Below are positions 17,956-26,843 of a stretch of 64,000 nt of DNA, piece after piece (positions within the stretch are counted from its first letter, which is position 1; the number at the start of each line of letters is the position of its first letter). The position numbers and the translations under genes were made by a program. Origin of the DNA: PALSA-505 sp963762615. GTDB lineage: Bacteria; Actinomycetota; Actinomycetes; Streptosporangiales; Streptosporangiaceae. The stretch is from positions 1-64,000 of the forward strand of contig CAVXLG010000005.1 in assembly GCA_963762615.1 (NCBI GenBank). Reading direction: 5' to 3'. The notes beneath the pieces were generated by a model, which was not told where the DNA came from, did no database searches, and saw only the letters and a list, made by a program, of their open reading frames with translations.

Positions 17956-18658
17956 TTGGGCAGCGACGAAGCCGGCCGTGAACGAACGGCCGTGGTTTTT
18001 GATCTGTGGGGCACCCTGGTCCCCTTCCCTCACTCTGCCTGGGACAAGGTGCTAGCCCAGATCGCCTCGGAGCTCGACGCAGACCTCGGGGAATTCCTTG
18101 CGGCATGGCACGCTGATTACGCCAACAGGGCCGTCGGCGACCTCGAGTCGAGCCTCCGGCGGGTCTGCCGGGCAAGCCGGGGTGCTCCCTCATGGTGCGC
18201 GCATTCGCTCTGCCCTCGAGATAAGGCGTGCGGCGCTCACAGACATGTTCGTGCCCCGGCCTGACGCCCGGCCAACGCTCCGGCAGCTGCGAGCGCGCGG
18301 ATACCGCGTTGGCCTCCTCACAAACTGCACATCGGAGATTCCGGAACTGTGGCTGCGTTCTCCGCTTTCGCCGCTCGTGAACGCGACGGTTTTTTCCTGC
18401 CGCGAAGGCCTGCGGAAGCCCGACCTGGCCATCTATGAGCTAGCAGCTTCACGTCTTGGCGTGGAAGGGAATGACTGCGTCTTCGTGGGCGATGGCGCCG
18501 ACAGCGAACTCGATGGCGCCTCCGCCGCGGGGATGCGTGCGGTCCTCTTGCGCACCGATGACACGCATCCGCCTGAGGCGTGGACCGGGCCAGCCATTCA
18601 GCGGCTCAGCGACGTCATCGTGCTCCTGCCTGGCCATTCTGCGCCGCCGTCAGCATGA
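17956..18658 (+). pseudogene. HAD-superfamily hydrolase gene interrupted by a frameshift
   Basis: The first frame, possibly from TTG 17956, reads TAVVFDLWGTLVPFPHSAWDKVL...GEFLAAWHADYANRAVGDLESSLRRV. Near 18165-18185 the coding texture switches frame and continues RIRSALEIRRAALTDMFVPRPDARPTLRQLRARGYRVGLLTNCT...FSCREGLRKPDLAIYELAASRLGV...CVFVGDGADSELDGASAAGMRAVLL to the stop at 18658. HAD motifs I (D-x-W-G-T), II (LTNCT), III (K in RKPD) and IV (GDGxxSELDGA) are all present, so the gene was a normal phosphatase-like HAD before the shift. The end converges on the minus-strand operon. Confidence 0.65.
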
Positions 18659-19465
18659 CTACGTCTCCTGGAGAAAATTGCCAATCGCGGCGTTCACTGC
18701 ATCGGGCTGCTCGAGGAAGGCCAGGTGGCCCGCCTTCTGGATCTCTATGAGCTGAGCGCCCGGGATCGCAGCGGCCACCCGCTGGTTGTAGGCGGGAAGG
18801 GTGATCAGGTCTTGGTCACCGTGGACGACCAGCACCGGGCAGGTGATCTGGGGCAGGCGATCCAGCGTTTCGTGGGCGAGGTCAGCCGCGAAGTGACCGA
18901 TATACCCGGAAACGTCTGCGGCACCCGTCACGGTGCCGAGGAAGGCCTCGAGATCGAGGAGGTCGTCGTAACGGTCGTCGACCGTCGACGGTGCCCACAT
19001 CCAGAAGGCGAACTTTCTGAATACCTCGAAGTCTTCGGCATGCTGGAGTGCGTAAATCCTGGACTGGTAGTGGCGGCGCACGTGGTGCTCCAGGGCCGAG
19101 GAGGACCATGTTGACAGCAGCACGGCCGACCGCACCCGCCGGGGATGAGATATCGCGAGTTCCTGCGTAGCGGCTGCGCCGAGACTGAACCCCACGAACT
19201 GAGCTTCATCAATGCCCAGGATGTCGAGGAGCGCGGTCAGGTCTTCAGCCAGTACGGCCGGGCTATAAGGCGCGTCCGGGCAGTCGCTTCTGCCGCTGCC
19301 TCGAAGGTCGAAAGTGATGCAGCGATAGCGGCTGGCGAACTCGGGCACCTGATACCTATGCCACGCGTCACCGTTCACGCCGGTGCCCATGACCCAAACC
19401 AGCGGCGGGCCATTACCGGTGTCCCGGTAATACAACTCCACGCCATTGGCGGACATAACCGGCAT
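18659..19465 (-). CDS. Alpha/beta hydrolase (last gene of the catabolic operon)
   Basis: This 268-residue protein is a complete alpha/beta-hydrolase domain. It has the oxyanion region (PPLVWVMGTGVNGDAW), the nucleophile elbow FVGFSLGAAATQELA (Ser in G-F-S-L-G), an acid-loop Asp (LVVHGDQDLITLP) and the catalytic His (AGHLAFLEQPDAV). Such enzymes cleave esters, enol-lactones or C-C bonds of meta-cleavage products. It follows the RidA gene by 44 bases and is the 3'-most member of the minus-strand run, converging with the HAD pseudogene. Confidence 0.85.
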   Translation of the reverse strand: MPVMSANGVELYYRDTGNGPPLVWVMGTGVNGDAWHRYQVPEFASRYRCITFDLRGSGRSDCPDAPYSPAVLAEDLTALLDILGIDEAQFVGFSLGAAATQELAISHPRRVRSAVLLSTWSSSALEHHVRRHYQSRIYALQHAEDFEVFRKFAFWMWAPSTVDDRYDDLLDLEAFLGTVTGAADVSGYIGHFAADLAHETLDRLPQITCPVLVVHGDQDLITLPAYNQRVAAAIPGAQLIEIQKAGHLAFLEQPDAVNAAIGNFLQET

Positions 19466-19509
19466 TACGCCTCCTCCAGTCGGCCTTGGCTGTCATCTGG
19501 TCAAGAGGA

Positions 19510-19926
19510 CTATCTGGCTGCGCGGATCGCGGAAGCTTCGATCTCGACCAGGAAGCGCTCCTCGACCAAGCGGACCACGACGATCAAGGTGTTGGGCGGG
19601 AACTGACCGTCGGGGAAGATCTCGCTGAATGCTGCCGCCCGGGCCGTCATGAACTCGACGAGGTTGTCGGCCCCGACTAGGTAGGTCGTGGTTTTGAAGA
19701 TATCCTGCATTCCCAGCCCCGCCGCCTTCAAGGCGGTCGCAACGTTCTGAAATGCCTGGTGTGTCTGGGCGGTGAGACTGCCATCACCGACTAGGTCGCC
19801 GGAATCGGTGATGCCGACCTGGCCGGCAACATTGACGATCTGCGTCCCGGTCGCGATGCTGAGGTGCGAGTATCTCCCCAGGGGCTCTCCCAGGCCGTCC
19901 GGCCGCCTGATGAATTCGACTGGCAT
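19510..19926 (-). CDS. RidA (YjgF/YER057c) family protein
   Basis: This 138-residue protein is of usual RidA length. Seen: HLSIATGTQIVNVAGQVGITDSGDLVG, QTHQAFQNVATALKAAGLGMQDIFKTTTYLVGADNLVEFM, FPPNTLIVVVRLVEERFLVEIEASAI. The position of the classical substrate-binding Arg, normally in an R-S/A-T/C motif near residue 105, reads PPNTLIVVVRL, so the Arg is not obviously conserved and the protein may belong to a non-deaminating subfamily. Typical RidA hydrolyses reactive enamine/imine intermediates to keto acids. In this operon it could act on a nitrogen-containing intermediate. Spacing to the amidohydrolase upstream is 15 bases. Confidence 0.88.
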   Translation of the reverse strand: MPVEFIRRPDGLGEPLGRYSHLSIATGTQIVNVAGQVGITDSGDLVGDGSLTAQTHQAFQNVATALKAAGLGMQDIFKTTTYLVGADNLVEFMTARAAAFSEIFPDGQFPPNTLIVVVRLVEERFLVEIEASAIRAAR

Positions 19927-19941
19927 TCTGGAACCTCCAGG

Positions 19942-21378
19942 TTAGTCAGAGCCGCGAGCTTCTTCCGCTGCGTGCATCTGCAGGGATTCGATGTCGTGAA
20001 GCAGGTCGCTGCCGTAGCGCATGCTCCACGGCGGGACGGTGTAGGAGGGGGACGGATCATCCCCGCACACCATGTCGTAGGTCAAGTCGATCCGGGAGTA
20101 AACGGCTGGCAGCGGGTCGAACTGGAACCGCTTGCCATCCAGGTCCTCGGGGAAGACCTGGATCTCGCCGTCCTTGATCACATGGCGGATGTTCGCCTTG
20201 TTGAGGAGAACACGCAGGTTGGCCAGCGGATCTCCATTGACGACTATCAGATCCGCAAGGTAGCCGGGAGCGACCTGGCCAAGCTGGCCACCGAGCCCCA
20301 TCATCTCCGCGCCGTTCATAGTCGCCGCGCTAATCGCCTCGAGAGGGGACAGGCCTGCGTAAACGGTGAGGAGTTCAAGCTCCCGAGCGTGCCATTCGCC
20401 GTATGCCGTAATGCCGAAACCTGAGTCTGTGCCCACCGCGAACCGCACCCCGGCCGCGTGCGCGCGGTGCAGCGTCTCCGCGGTTTTCCCGAGCATCCCG
20501 CGGATACCGCTGATGTCATGTGGCAGCGTACCGGTCAGTGCCGGCCAGTCGCACATGTTGGCCAGCAACAGCAGCGTCGGCACCAGCGTGATGCCCGAGT
20601 TCGCCAGGCGTTCGATGGCCTCGTCAGTGACGACGTTGCCGTGCATGATCCAGTCGAATCCTGCCTTGGCCGCGGCATCCAGCTCGGCAGAGCCACGCGC
20701 GTGAATGGTGCACTTCTTGCCAAGCTGGTGGGTAAGGTCGGCTATCTGTTTCAGCTCATCATCCGTGAATGCCTGGTACTGACCGTACGGGCTGTCGGCG
20801 ACCTTGATCAGATCTACACCGTTCTTAACCTGCTTGCGTATCTCACTCTTCATCTCATCGACGGTATTGGTCAGCACGCCGATGTTACCGTCGGGGACCC
20901 CGACGGAGGTTGGATACCAGTCGGTGAGCCCGTTGCTGGTCGTCAGGTATCGGCCGGCGGTTGTCATCCGCGGCCCGTGAACCAGCCCTCGCCTGATGCC
21001 TTCACGAAGCCCTACGCCGATGTAATAGCTACCTCCTGGCTGTGAGATACTCGTGACCCCGGCTCGCAGCACCTTCTCGGCGTTGGCCGCCGCGATGAGG
21101 GTGCGCAGTTCGTGACTGGTGTACAGGTCGATCTCTTCCTCGGTCTTGGCCTCGCCGTAAGTCATATGGCAGTGCACATCGATGAGGCCTGGCATAACGG
21201 TCAGACCCGTCGCGTCGATGACCTCGCACCGGTCAGGCGGCGGCGCCTCCCCCTGCAGCGAACTGTCGCCGACCTTGTGGATCCGGTTGTTCCTCACGAG
21301 CACGTCAGCCTGACTCGGTAGCTGCCCGGTGCCGTCGATAACCGTGCCGCCGTGGATCAACAACCATCGCTCAGGCAT
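19942..21378 (-). CDS. Metal-dependent amidohydrolase, paralogue 1
   Basis: This 478-residue cytoplasmic enzyme of the amidohydrolase superfamily (imidazolonepropionase/Xaa-Pro-dipeptidase-like branch) should hydrolyse an amide or related C-N bond. Seen: the N-terminal beta-sandwich (GGTVIDGTGQLPSQADVLVRNNRI), the first metal pair MPGLIDVHCHMTYG (HxH), the bridging-lysine region GVDLIKVADSPYG, His in CTIHARGSAELDAA and FDWIMHGNVV, the catalytic Asp in FAVGTDSGFG, and the closing GQVAPGYLADLIVVNGDPL. The C-terminal 60 residues (IDLTYDMVCGDDPSPSYTVPPWSMRYGSDLLHDIE) extend past the usual domain. It shares long conserved blocks with the gene at 29039, e.g. PGGSYYIGV and GRYLTTSNG. Confidence 0.9.
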   Translation of the reverse strand: MPERWLLIHGGTVIDGTGQLPSQADVLVRNNRIHKVGDSSLQGEAPPPDRCEVIDATGLTVMPGLIDVHCHMTYGEAKTEEEIDLYTSHELRTLIAAANAEKVLRAGVTSISQPGGSYYIGVGLREGIRRGLVHGPRMTTAGRYLTTSNGLTDWYPTSVGVPDGNIGVLTNTVDEMKSEIRKQVKNGVDLIKVADSPYGQYQAFTDDELKQIADLTHQLGKKCTIHARGSAELDAAAKAGFDWIMHGNVVTDEAIERLANSGITLVPTLLLLANMCDWPALTGTLPHDISGIRGMLGKTAETLHRAHAAGVRFAVGTDSGFGITAYGEWHARELELLTVYAGLSPLEAISAATMNGAEMMGLGGQLGQVAPGYLADLIVVNGDPLANLRVLLNKANIRHVIKDGEIQVFPEDLDGKRFQFDPLPAVYSRIDLTYDMVCGDDPSPSYTVPPWSMRYGSDLLHDIESLQMHAAEEARGSD

Positions 21379-21407
21379 ATCTTGTCTCCCTATGCGTCAC
21401 GAGGCGC

Positions 21408-22259
21408 TTACACGAGATTGATCGTGTTGTCGAGGCGCCCGATACCGTCGATCTCGCAGACAACCCGATCGCCGTCGCGCAGGTAGCGCGGCGGGTCCGA
21501 TCCGACACCCACTCCGCTCGGCGTTCCCATGGCGATCAGGTCGCCCGGCTCCAGCGGGAAGATGCGCGAGATCTCGGCGATGGTCTCGGCCACGCTGAAT
21601 ATCATTTCCCCGAGCTTGGCTTCCTGGCGGAGATCACCATTGACCCAGCATCGGATGGATCGGCCGGCCAGATCGGTGAATTCCTCTGCGGACACGATCA
21701 CCGGCCCCGCGGGCGTGGCATGGTACAGAGACTTGCCCAGGAACCATTGCCTGTGACGCCGCTGAAGGTCCCGGGCCGTGACGTCATTGATGATCGTATA
21801 CCCAGCAACGTGATGCTCGGCATCTTCGGCCGTGAGGCGTGCGCCACCAGTGCCGATAACCACCCCGAGTTCTGCCTCATAATCCAGCGCCGCCGTAACC
21901 TGCCGCTCGACCGTGATGACGTCACGGGCGCCACAGAGTGCCGCCGTCGGCTTGGTGAAGACGATCGGCGCTTCCGGAAGGCTTTCCGCCTCCCCGGCGT
22001 AGGTCGCGAACTCCTCGGCGTGCGCGGGGTAGTTCTTGCCGAGGCAGATCACGTTCCTGTGCGGAAGAATCGGGGGAAGCAGGCGCGCAGGATGCACGAT
22101 GCCGTCCGCCTGGACGCGCTCTCCTATCACCAGGACGTCGAGGGCTGACCAACTGCCCCTGACCGGCACGTCCTCTGGCGGGGTCCATCGGTACCAACGC
22201 CCATCCCGCTCGACTGCCAGCACCGGGCCGTTGCCCGCCGAGACCATTCCCACCCTCAC
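21408..22259 (-). CDS. Fumarylacetoacetate hydrolase (FAH) family protein
   Basis: This 283-residue protein starts at GTG 22259 behind GAAGGAGGG. It has an N-terminal domain (VLAVERDGRWYRW...) and the FAH fold from about residue 65: NVICLGKNYPAHAEEF, TKPTAALCGARDVITVE, ALDYEAELGVVIG (metal-binding Glu pair), YTIINDVTARDLQRRHRQWFLGKS, PLEPGDLIAMGTPSGVGVG. The family hydrolyses acylpyruvates or decarboxylates/isomerises oxo-acids, often at the end of aromatic ring-cleavage pathways. It lies 29 bases before the amidohydrolase and 90 bases after the alpha/beta hydrolase. The reaction in this pathway is inferred, not shown. Confidence 0.9.
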   Translation of the reverse strand: MRVGMVSAGNGPVLAVERDGRWYRWTPPEDVPVRGSWSALDVLVIGERVQADGIVHPARLLPPILPHRNVICLGKNYPAHAEEFATYAGEAESLPEAPIVFTKPTAALCGARDVITVERQVTAALDYEAELGVVIGTGGARLTAEDAEHHVAGYTIINDVTARDLQRRHRQWFLGKSLYHATPAGPVIVSAEEFTDLAGRSIRCWVNGDLRQEAKLGEMIFSVAETIAEISRIFPLEPGDLIAMGTPSGVGVGSDPPRYLRDGDRVVCEIDGIGRLDNTINLV

Positions 22260-22349
22260 GCCGTCAGCCCTCCTTCGATCCGCACCGCTGCTCTTACGAC
22301 ATGCCGCGACGCCCGCAACGACAGATACCAGCCTGCCGCGGCGTCGCTT

Positions 22350-23225
22350 CTACTCGAAGTGAGCATCCTCGGCCTCTAGTTCCGAACCAGCGAGAAATCC
22401 CCGTACTACCTGCGCGAAGGCAGTTGGCAGCTCGTAGTGCGGCACGTGCGCGGCCCCGTGCAGGACCGCGAAGCGCGCGGCCTTCACCACCATGCGGGCT
22501 TCGCGGCCGATTTCTATCGGAACCGAGCGGTCAGCGTCACCCCAGACGAGAAGCGTGGGTACCCGCTCCGCAAATTCCGCGAGCTCGTCGCCAATTACAT
22601 AATCATCGAGGGATGATCCGAGGTACGCGGCGACTGCGCGGAGCGTCGAGACCGCGCCCGGCCCGTTGTTCATCCGAACGTCTTCATCAATCCAGTCCTC
22701 CGTCACGTACTCAGGGTCGGCGATGGCGAAACGGAGTTTCGCGGCAATCGCTTCCCGGCTGAGATCGCTTTGCCGTTGCTGCGTTGCCCGGAGTCGCGCC
22801 TCGCCCATCGCGGTTATTCCAGTCGGGGCTACGAGGATCAGATGTGATATCAAGTCAGGTTTTTGGAGAGCCGCCGCTGCGGCCGCGTGACCACCGAGGG
22901 AGTGGCCAACCAGAACCACCGGCCTGTCCGCGGTCAGCGTATCGGCGAGCTGGAGAATGAATTCCCGGAAGCCGTCGATGGTGAGCGGCCAGCCCGGTGC
23001 TGCCGCCGCAAATCCGTGACCGGGTAGATCCGGGGCGATCACTCGGTAGCCTTGCTCCGCGAGTTGCTGAATGTTCCGGCGCCACCATCCGGCGTGCGAG
23101 CCGATCCCGTGGATGCACATCATTATCCGGTCGCCGGCGCCCGCCTCGACAACACGAGTAATCCCGGATCCAACCATCAGCGGATACGAAATCGGCCGCA
23201 GTGCTGAGATGCAGGGTGCGTTCAT
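22350..23225 (-). CDS. Alpha/beta hydrolase, meta-cleavage-hydrolase-like
   Basis: This 291-residue protein has an oxyanion loop IMMCIHGIGSHAGWWRRNI, VIAPDLPGHGFAAA, nucleophile elbow VVLVGHSLGGHAAAAAALQKPDLISHLILVAPTG (Ser in GHSLGG), an acid Asp (LLVWGDADRSVP) and a His near the C-terminus (GAAHVPHYELPTAF). The pattern is close to MhpC/BphD-type C-C hydrolases and epoxide/haloalkane hydrolases. The ATG start overlaps the preceding stop (ATGA at 23222-23225), so translation is probably coupled to the 4,5-dihydroxyphthalate-decarboxylase-like gene. Confidence 0.87.
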   Translation of the reverse strand: MNAPCISALRPISYPLMVGSGITRVVEAGAGDRIMMCIHGIGSHAGWWRRNIQQLAEQGYRVIAPDLPGHGFAAAAPGWPLTIDGFREFILQLADTLTADRPVVLVGHSLGGHAAAAAALQKPDLISHLILVAPTGITAMGEARLRATQQRQSDLSREAIAAKLRFAIADPEYVTEDWIDEDVRMNNGPGAVSTLRAVAAYLGSSLDDYVIGDELAEFAERVPTLLVWGDADRSVPIEIGREARMVVKAARFAVLHGAAHVPHYELPTAFAQVVRGFLAGSELEAEDAHFE

Positions 23226-24217
23226 GGATTCCTTTCTTCGCTGAAGCCGAGAGTGCTCTCAGCGAACAATTCATTAACCGAGAGCTGCCGCTCAGCGAGC
23301 CCCTGGTCGTCGAGCGCCGCGACGAAGGCGCCAAGCACCCGCTGATTGGCGAGAACTCCGTATGGCCAGTGCTCGCCTCCGAACAGGGCCCTCTGCTCAA
23401 GGTTCTCCTCAACACACCACACCAGGCCGTACGGAAGGAAGTCGGTTTCCCGGAGGCGCTGCCAGGCGCGCCGCTTCGCCTCCGCGAAGCCTGCCAGCAG
23501 CTCATCCGCGAGCCACTCATTGGACCGGAGGAGTTCGCGGCGCACGACGACGGTATGCATGATCGGGAACAGGCCGGACCGTTGGAACCAGGCGCGCTCT
23601 GCCTCTTTCGGCGTTTTCAAGAGCCGCCTGATGGTGCCGCGCTGGAAGTCAGCAGGCGCCCTCGGCGTAAGTACCGCGTCGAGGTCCCGGCTCCTGAGTA
23701 GTTCCATCAAGCTGGCCCGCTCGCCGAGCCGGGCGATTCTCACCCCCGCAGGAACTCTGAACTCAATCCGCTCGGTGGAGGACGGTTCTTCCAGGCCCCC
23801 GACCATCCACATGATCTCCGCGGGGCTGATGCCGTGTTCTGACTGGAGCACGTAGCGCACCCAGACCGCTGCCGTCATGGCGTAGTCGGGCACGCCCACG
23901 CGCGCGCCAGCCAGCTGCCCGAGCGAGTCGAGGGCGCTGCCGACCGGCACGTACAGCGAGCTGTGGCGGAACATGCGCGAGGGGAAGGCCGGGATGGCGA
24001 TGAAGTCGCAGACCCCGCGGGAGACCTGAATGCAGTAGGTCGCGAGCGACATTTCCGCAGCGTCGAAGTCTTGCCCGCACCACAGGTCACGGAAGATCTG
24101 GTCAGTTGCGGTGACTGTCACCGCCAGGTCGGCCCCTCGTACCAGCACTTCACCGCGAACGAGCGCCTCGGTGCGATCCGAATACGTTACGGCTAGCCGT
24201 ACCGGCAGGCCACTCAC
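23222..24217 (-). CDS. 4,5-dihydroxyphthalate-decarboxylase-like / periplasmic-binding-fold protein
   Basis: This 331-residue protein has the bilobed periplasmic-binding fold but no signal peptide, so it is cytoplasmic. Blocks match the 4,5-dihydroxyphthalate decarboxylase family: YSDRTEALVRGEV, FRDLWCGQDFDAAEMSLATYCIQ, DFIAIPAFPSRMFRHSSLYV, GARVGVPDYAMTAAVWVRYVL, MWMVGGLEEPS, SRDLDAVLTPRAP, GLFPIMHTVVVRREL. The family's characterised member decarboxylates an aromatic diacid in phthalate degradation; others have unknown roles. The GTG start at 24217 overlaps the ancestral stop of the livF-like gene (GTGA). Placement after an ABC importer suggests it acts on the imported compound, but the reaction is not established. 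Confidence 0.8.
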   Translation of the reverse strand: MSGLPVRLAVTYSDRTEALVRGEVLVRGADLAVTVTATDQIFRDLWCGQDFDAAEMSLATYCIQVSRGVCDFIAIPAFPSRMFRHSSLYVPVGSALDSLGQLAGARVGVPDYAMTAAVWVRYVLQSEHGISPAEIMWMVGGLEEPSSTERIEFRVPAGVRIARLGERASLMELLRSRDLDAVLTPRAPADFQRGTIRRLLKTPKEAERAWFQRSGLFPIMHTVVVRRELLRSNEWLADELLAGFAEAKRRAWQRLRETDFLPYGLVWCVEENLEQRALFGGEHWPYGVLANQRVLGAFVAALDDQGLAERQLSVNELFAESTLGFSEERNP

Positions 24218-24350
24218 TGGACCGACGTTCCGGGCGCGGGCGGGGCGACGTCCTTGGCGGTGGCCTCCGGGGCGGCAGGGCGCCGCCCGAGAAAGAGGGC
24301 GCCGATGTTCTCGTTGGCGAGAATTTCAGCGGCCGGGCCGCTGAGCTGTG

Positions 24351-25028
24351 TCAGGCGGCCGCCATAACATAGGCCCAGTCGCACACCTTCAAGCCCTGTT
24401 CCACCCGCTGCTCCACAAGGACGATCCCTATGCCGTCGTCGGCGAGACGGCGTACATGCTCGGTGAGCACGGCCCGGGCAAGATCGGGCGAGAGGTTGGA
24501 AGTGGGCTCGTCGAGGAGCAGGATCCGGGGCGTGGTCATGAGCGCCTTGCCTATCGCGAGGAGCTTCCGTTCACCGCCGCTCAGCGTTCCCGCCGTCCTG
24601 TGGCGCAAGGGCTTTAGGGTGGGAAGGAGGGCGAAGACCTGGTCCATGCGTTCCGGCACGTTCCGTCGCGGCAGGGTGTAACCCCCTATCTCGAGGTTCT
24701 CCTGCACCCGCAGCGGTGAGAAGACGTCTCTCACTTGAGGCACGTAACCGAGGCCGAGGCGAGCCAGGCGGTCACCGCGGAGGTTCGTGATGTCTTGGCC
24801 GTCAAGACGCACGGTGCCGGTGGTCGCGGGGATGGCACCGGCAACGGCCTTCAGGAAGGTGCTCTTGCCCGCTCCGTTCGGGCCTACGATCCCGACTACC
24901 TGGCCGGGTGCGGCCGTGAGACTCATGCCGTGCACGATTGTGGTCAACCCGTAGCCGGCGACGAGGCCCGAGACGTCAAGTCCCGGGCGGAGACCGTCGG
25001 CCACGTGGTCAGCCGACGAGGTATGCAT
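24351..25028 (-). CDS. livF: Branched-chain-type ABC transporter ATP-binding protein (LivF-like), C-terminus frameshifted
   Basis: This 225-residue ATPase has Walker A GIVGPNGAGKSTFLKAV, Q-loop GYVPQVRDVF, signature TLSGGERKLLAIGKAL, Walker B LLLDEPTSN and H-loop-like VLVEQRVEQGL. The frame ends at 24351 in CDWAYVMAAA. In another frame the normal LivF tail follows, GRLTQLSGPAAEILANENIGALFLG, to a stop at 24214-24216 that overlaps the next gene's GTG. A single missing base near 24358 explains this. The start has GAGGTAGTAG upstream and overlaps livG by 20 bases. The truncated protein keeps all catalytic motifs and may still work; alternatively the shift is a sequencing error. Confidence 0.85.
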   Translation of the reverse strand: MHTSSADHVADGLRPGLDVSGLVAGYGLTTIVHGMSLTAAPGQVVGIVGPNGAGKSTFLKAVAGAIPATTGTVRLDGQDITNLRGDRLARLGLGYVPQVRDVFSPLRVQENLEIGGYTLPRRNVPERMDQVFALLPTLKPLRHRTAGTLSGGERKLLAIGKALMTTPRILLLDEPTSNLSPDLARAVLTEHVRRLADDGIGIVLVEQRVEQGLKVCDWAYVMAAA

Positions 25029-25842
25029 CTACTACCTCGTCGCTGCCCTGAAGTTCGTCCATCGTGCCTTCAGCGAGGACACGGCCCCGTGCCATCACGA
25101 GCACGCGATCGCAGAGACGGCCGACCGTGCCGAGCTCGTGCTCAACCAGCATCATGGTGAGGCCCTCGTCGCGGAGCTCCAGCAGGTGGTCCTCCACGAT
25201 GCGGGAGAGTCTTGGGTTGACACCGGCCATGGGCTCGTCAAGGAGCAGCATGGCCGGCTCGGTCATGAGCGCCCGCATGACCTCAAGGAGGCGTTTCTGC
25301 CCGCCGCTCAGGCCGCCGGCTAGTTCCTTTTCCTTGTCAGCCAGGTTGAAGCGGCGCAGGATCGCTCGTGCCCGTTCCGCGGCCTCGGCTTCCTGGCGCT
25401 GCCACGCCCGGCGGCCGAGCAGGTAGCCCTTCCAGGTCTCACCGGCTTGCCGGGGCGTGGCCACGAGGAGGTTCTCTATGACGGTCATCTTGGCGAACTC
25501 GCCTGACATCTGGAAGGTCCGCACGAGACCGATGCGTGAGCGCCGGTAGGTCGGCAGGCGTGTTACGTCGTTGCCGAGGAATCGCACCGTGCCGGAGTCA
25601 GGACGCAGCGCGCCTGCGACCAGGCCGAGCAGAGTCGATTTGCCCGCTCCATTCGGCCCGATGACGCCGGTGATCCCGCCGGTCGTCACCTCGAGGCTGA
25701 CGTCGTCGACCGCCGTCTGGCCGCCGAACCGCTTCGTCAGCCCGTCCGTGGCCAGGATGGTCAACTCTTGAGACATGTCGGCCGCGGAGTTCCCGCCGCC
25801 TGTCGTGTCGGGGTGTCGCAATGTCGCCATCGCCGCGATCAC
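25009..25842 (-). CDS. livG: Branched-chain-type ABC transporter ATP-binding protein (LivG-like)
   Basis: About 277 residues if it begins at GTG 25842, which forms a GTGA overlap with the livM stop; an internal ATG at 25776 (MSQELTILATDG) is the alternative. ATPase motifs: Walker A GVIGPNGAGKSTLLGLV, RTFQMSGEFAKMTVIENLLVA (Q-loop region), signature LSGGQKRLLEVMRAL, Walker B MLLLDEPMAGVNP (the G-V-N-P is typical of LivG), H-loop MLVEHELGTV. It pairs with LivF to drive import through LivH/LivM. A longer frame upstream overlaps livM and is not real. Confidence 0.9.
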   Translation of the reverse strand: MIAAMATLRHPDTTGGGNSAADMSQELTILATDGLTKRFGGQTAVDDVSLEVTTGGITGVIGPNGAGKSTLLGLVAGALRPDSGTVRFLGNDVTRLPTYRRSRIGLVRTFQMSGEFAKMTVIENLLVATPRQAGETWKGYLLGRRAWQRQEAEAAERARAILRRFNLADKEKELAGGLSGGQKRLLEVMRALMTEPAMLLLDEPMAGVNPRLSRIVEDHLLELRDEGLTMMLVEHELGTVGRLCDRVLVMARGRVLAEGTMDELQGSDEVVDAYLVG

Positions 25843-26843
25843 CGTGCCTTGACCAGCATCGCACGTACCCGCTGGATCTGACCGTCGTGCCCCTCGGTGA
25901 GCGGCCCGCGGGCCCGTTCGGGGAAGATGCCGACCGGCCGGAACCACAGGAAGGCCAGTGACATGGCGCCGATGACAACCCACTGCATTCCGTCTATGAA
26001 CGTCGGGTTGACTATGGTCGGGAGGAAGCGTGCGCCCTCGAGGAAGAGGACTGGCACGAGCAGCGCTCCCGCGGCCGCGCCCAGGTTGTTTCCCGACCCT
26101 CCGACGATGATGGCGGTGAAGTAGACGAACGTCTCGGGGTAGAGCCAGCCGGAAGGCGCCCAGGCGCTGATGAAGAGCACCAGGATCGCTCCGCTGACGG
26201 CAGCGATGACTCCGCCGATCGCGAAGGCTGATAGCCGCAGGGCCTGGACGTTCTTGCCGATTGCTTCGGCAGTGTGCTCGTTGTCGCGGATGGCCCGCAT
26301 GGCTCGGCCGAGAGGGGAGCTGGTGATCCGCCGGACGGCGAGCCACACGCCAAGCGTGAAGACGCCTGTCAGTGCCGCGTAGAACCACTGATAGCCGACC
26401 AGTGTCAGGCCGAGGTTCGAATAGAGCGGCTTTGGCACGGTGGACAGCCCAGCGGCGCCGCCGACAAGGTTGGTATTGGTGGCCACCGTCGTCGCGATCA
26501 ACGAGACCACCAGGAATACCATGGCCTGGTAATCCGACCGTAGCTTACGCAGGCAGATGACCCCGATCACCAGAGATGTTATACCTCCGACCACGCCGGC
26601 GATGAGGATCGGCAGCGGGAACGGCAACGGACCGAAACCGACGTAGTGCTGGAAGTCGCCGGGAAACGGCGCCCCGAGGGCGAGCACGGCGGCGGTGTAT
26701 GCGCCGATCGCCTGGAAGGCGATGAAGGCGAAGTTGATGATTCCTGCTACGCCGAACTGCAGGTTGAGGCCAAGGCAGGCAATGATGTCGACCCCGATGT
26801 AGACCAGGATCGTTGTCAGGTAGAACTGCGCGCCGATGCTCAT
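25839..26843 (-). CDS. livM: Branched-chain-type ABC transporter permease (LivM-like)
   Basis: This 334-residue membrane protein has about 9-10 hydrophobic segments. The family block GLNLQFGVAGIINFAFIAFQAIGAYTAAVL is near the N-terminus. The conserved coupling region SPLGRAMRAIRDNEHTAEAIGKNVQALRLSAFAIGGVIAAVSGAIL lies in the middle, and FYFTAIIVGG-like GGSGNNLGAAAGALLV follows. The ATG overlaps the livH stop (ATGA at 26840-26843). Hydrophobic or amphipathic carboxylates, amino acids, amides and aromatic acids are typical cargo for this transporter class. Confidence 0.92.
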   Translation of the reverse strand: MSIGAQFYLTTILVYIGVDIIACLGLNLQFGVAGIINFAFIAFQAIGAYTAAVLALGAPFPGDFQHYVGFGPLPFPLPILIAGVVGGITSLVIGVICLRKLRSDYQAMVFLVVSLIATTVATNTNLVGGAAGLSTVPKPLYSNLGLTLVGYQWFYAALTGVFTLGVWLAVRRITSSPLGRAMRAIRDNEHTAEAIGKNVQALRLSAFAIGGVIAAVSGAILVLFISAWAPSGWLYPETFVYFTAIIVGGSGNNLGAAAGALLVPVLFLEGARFLPTIVNPTFIDGMQWVVIGAMSLAFLWFRPVGIFPERARGPLTEGHDGQIQRVRAMLVKAR

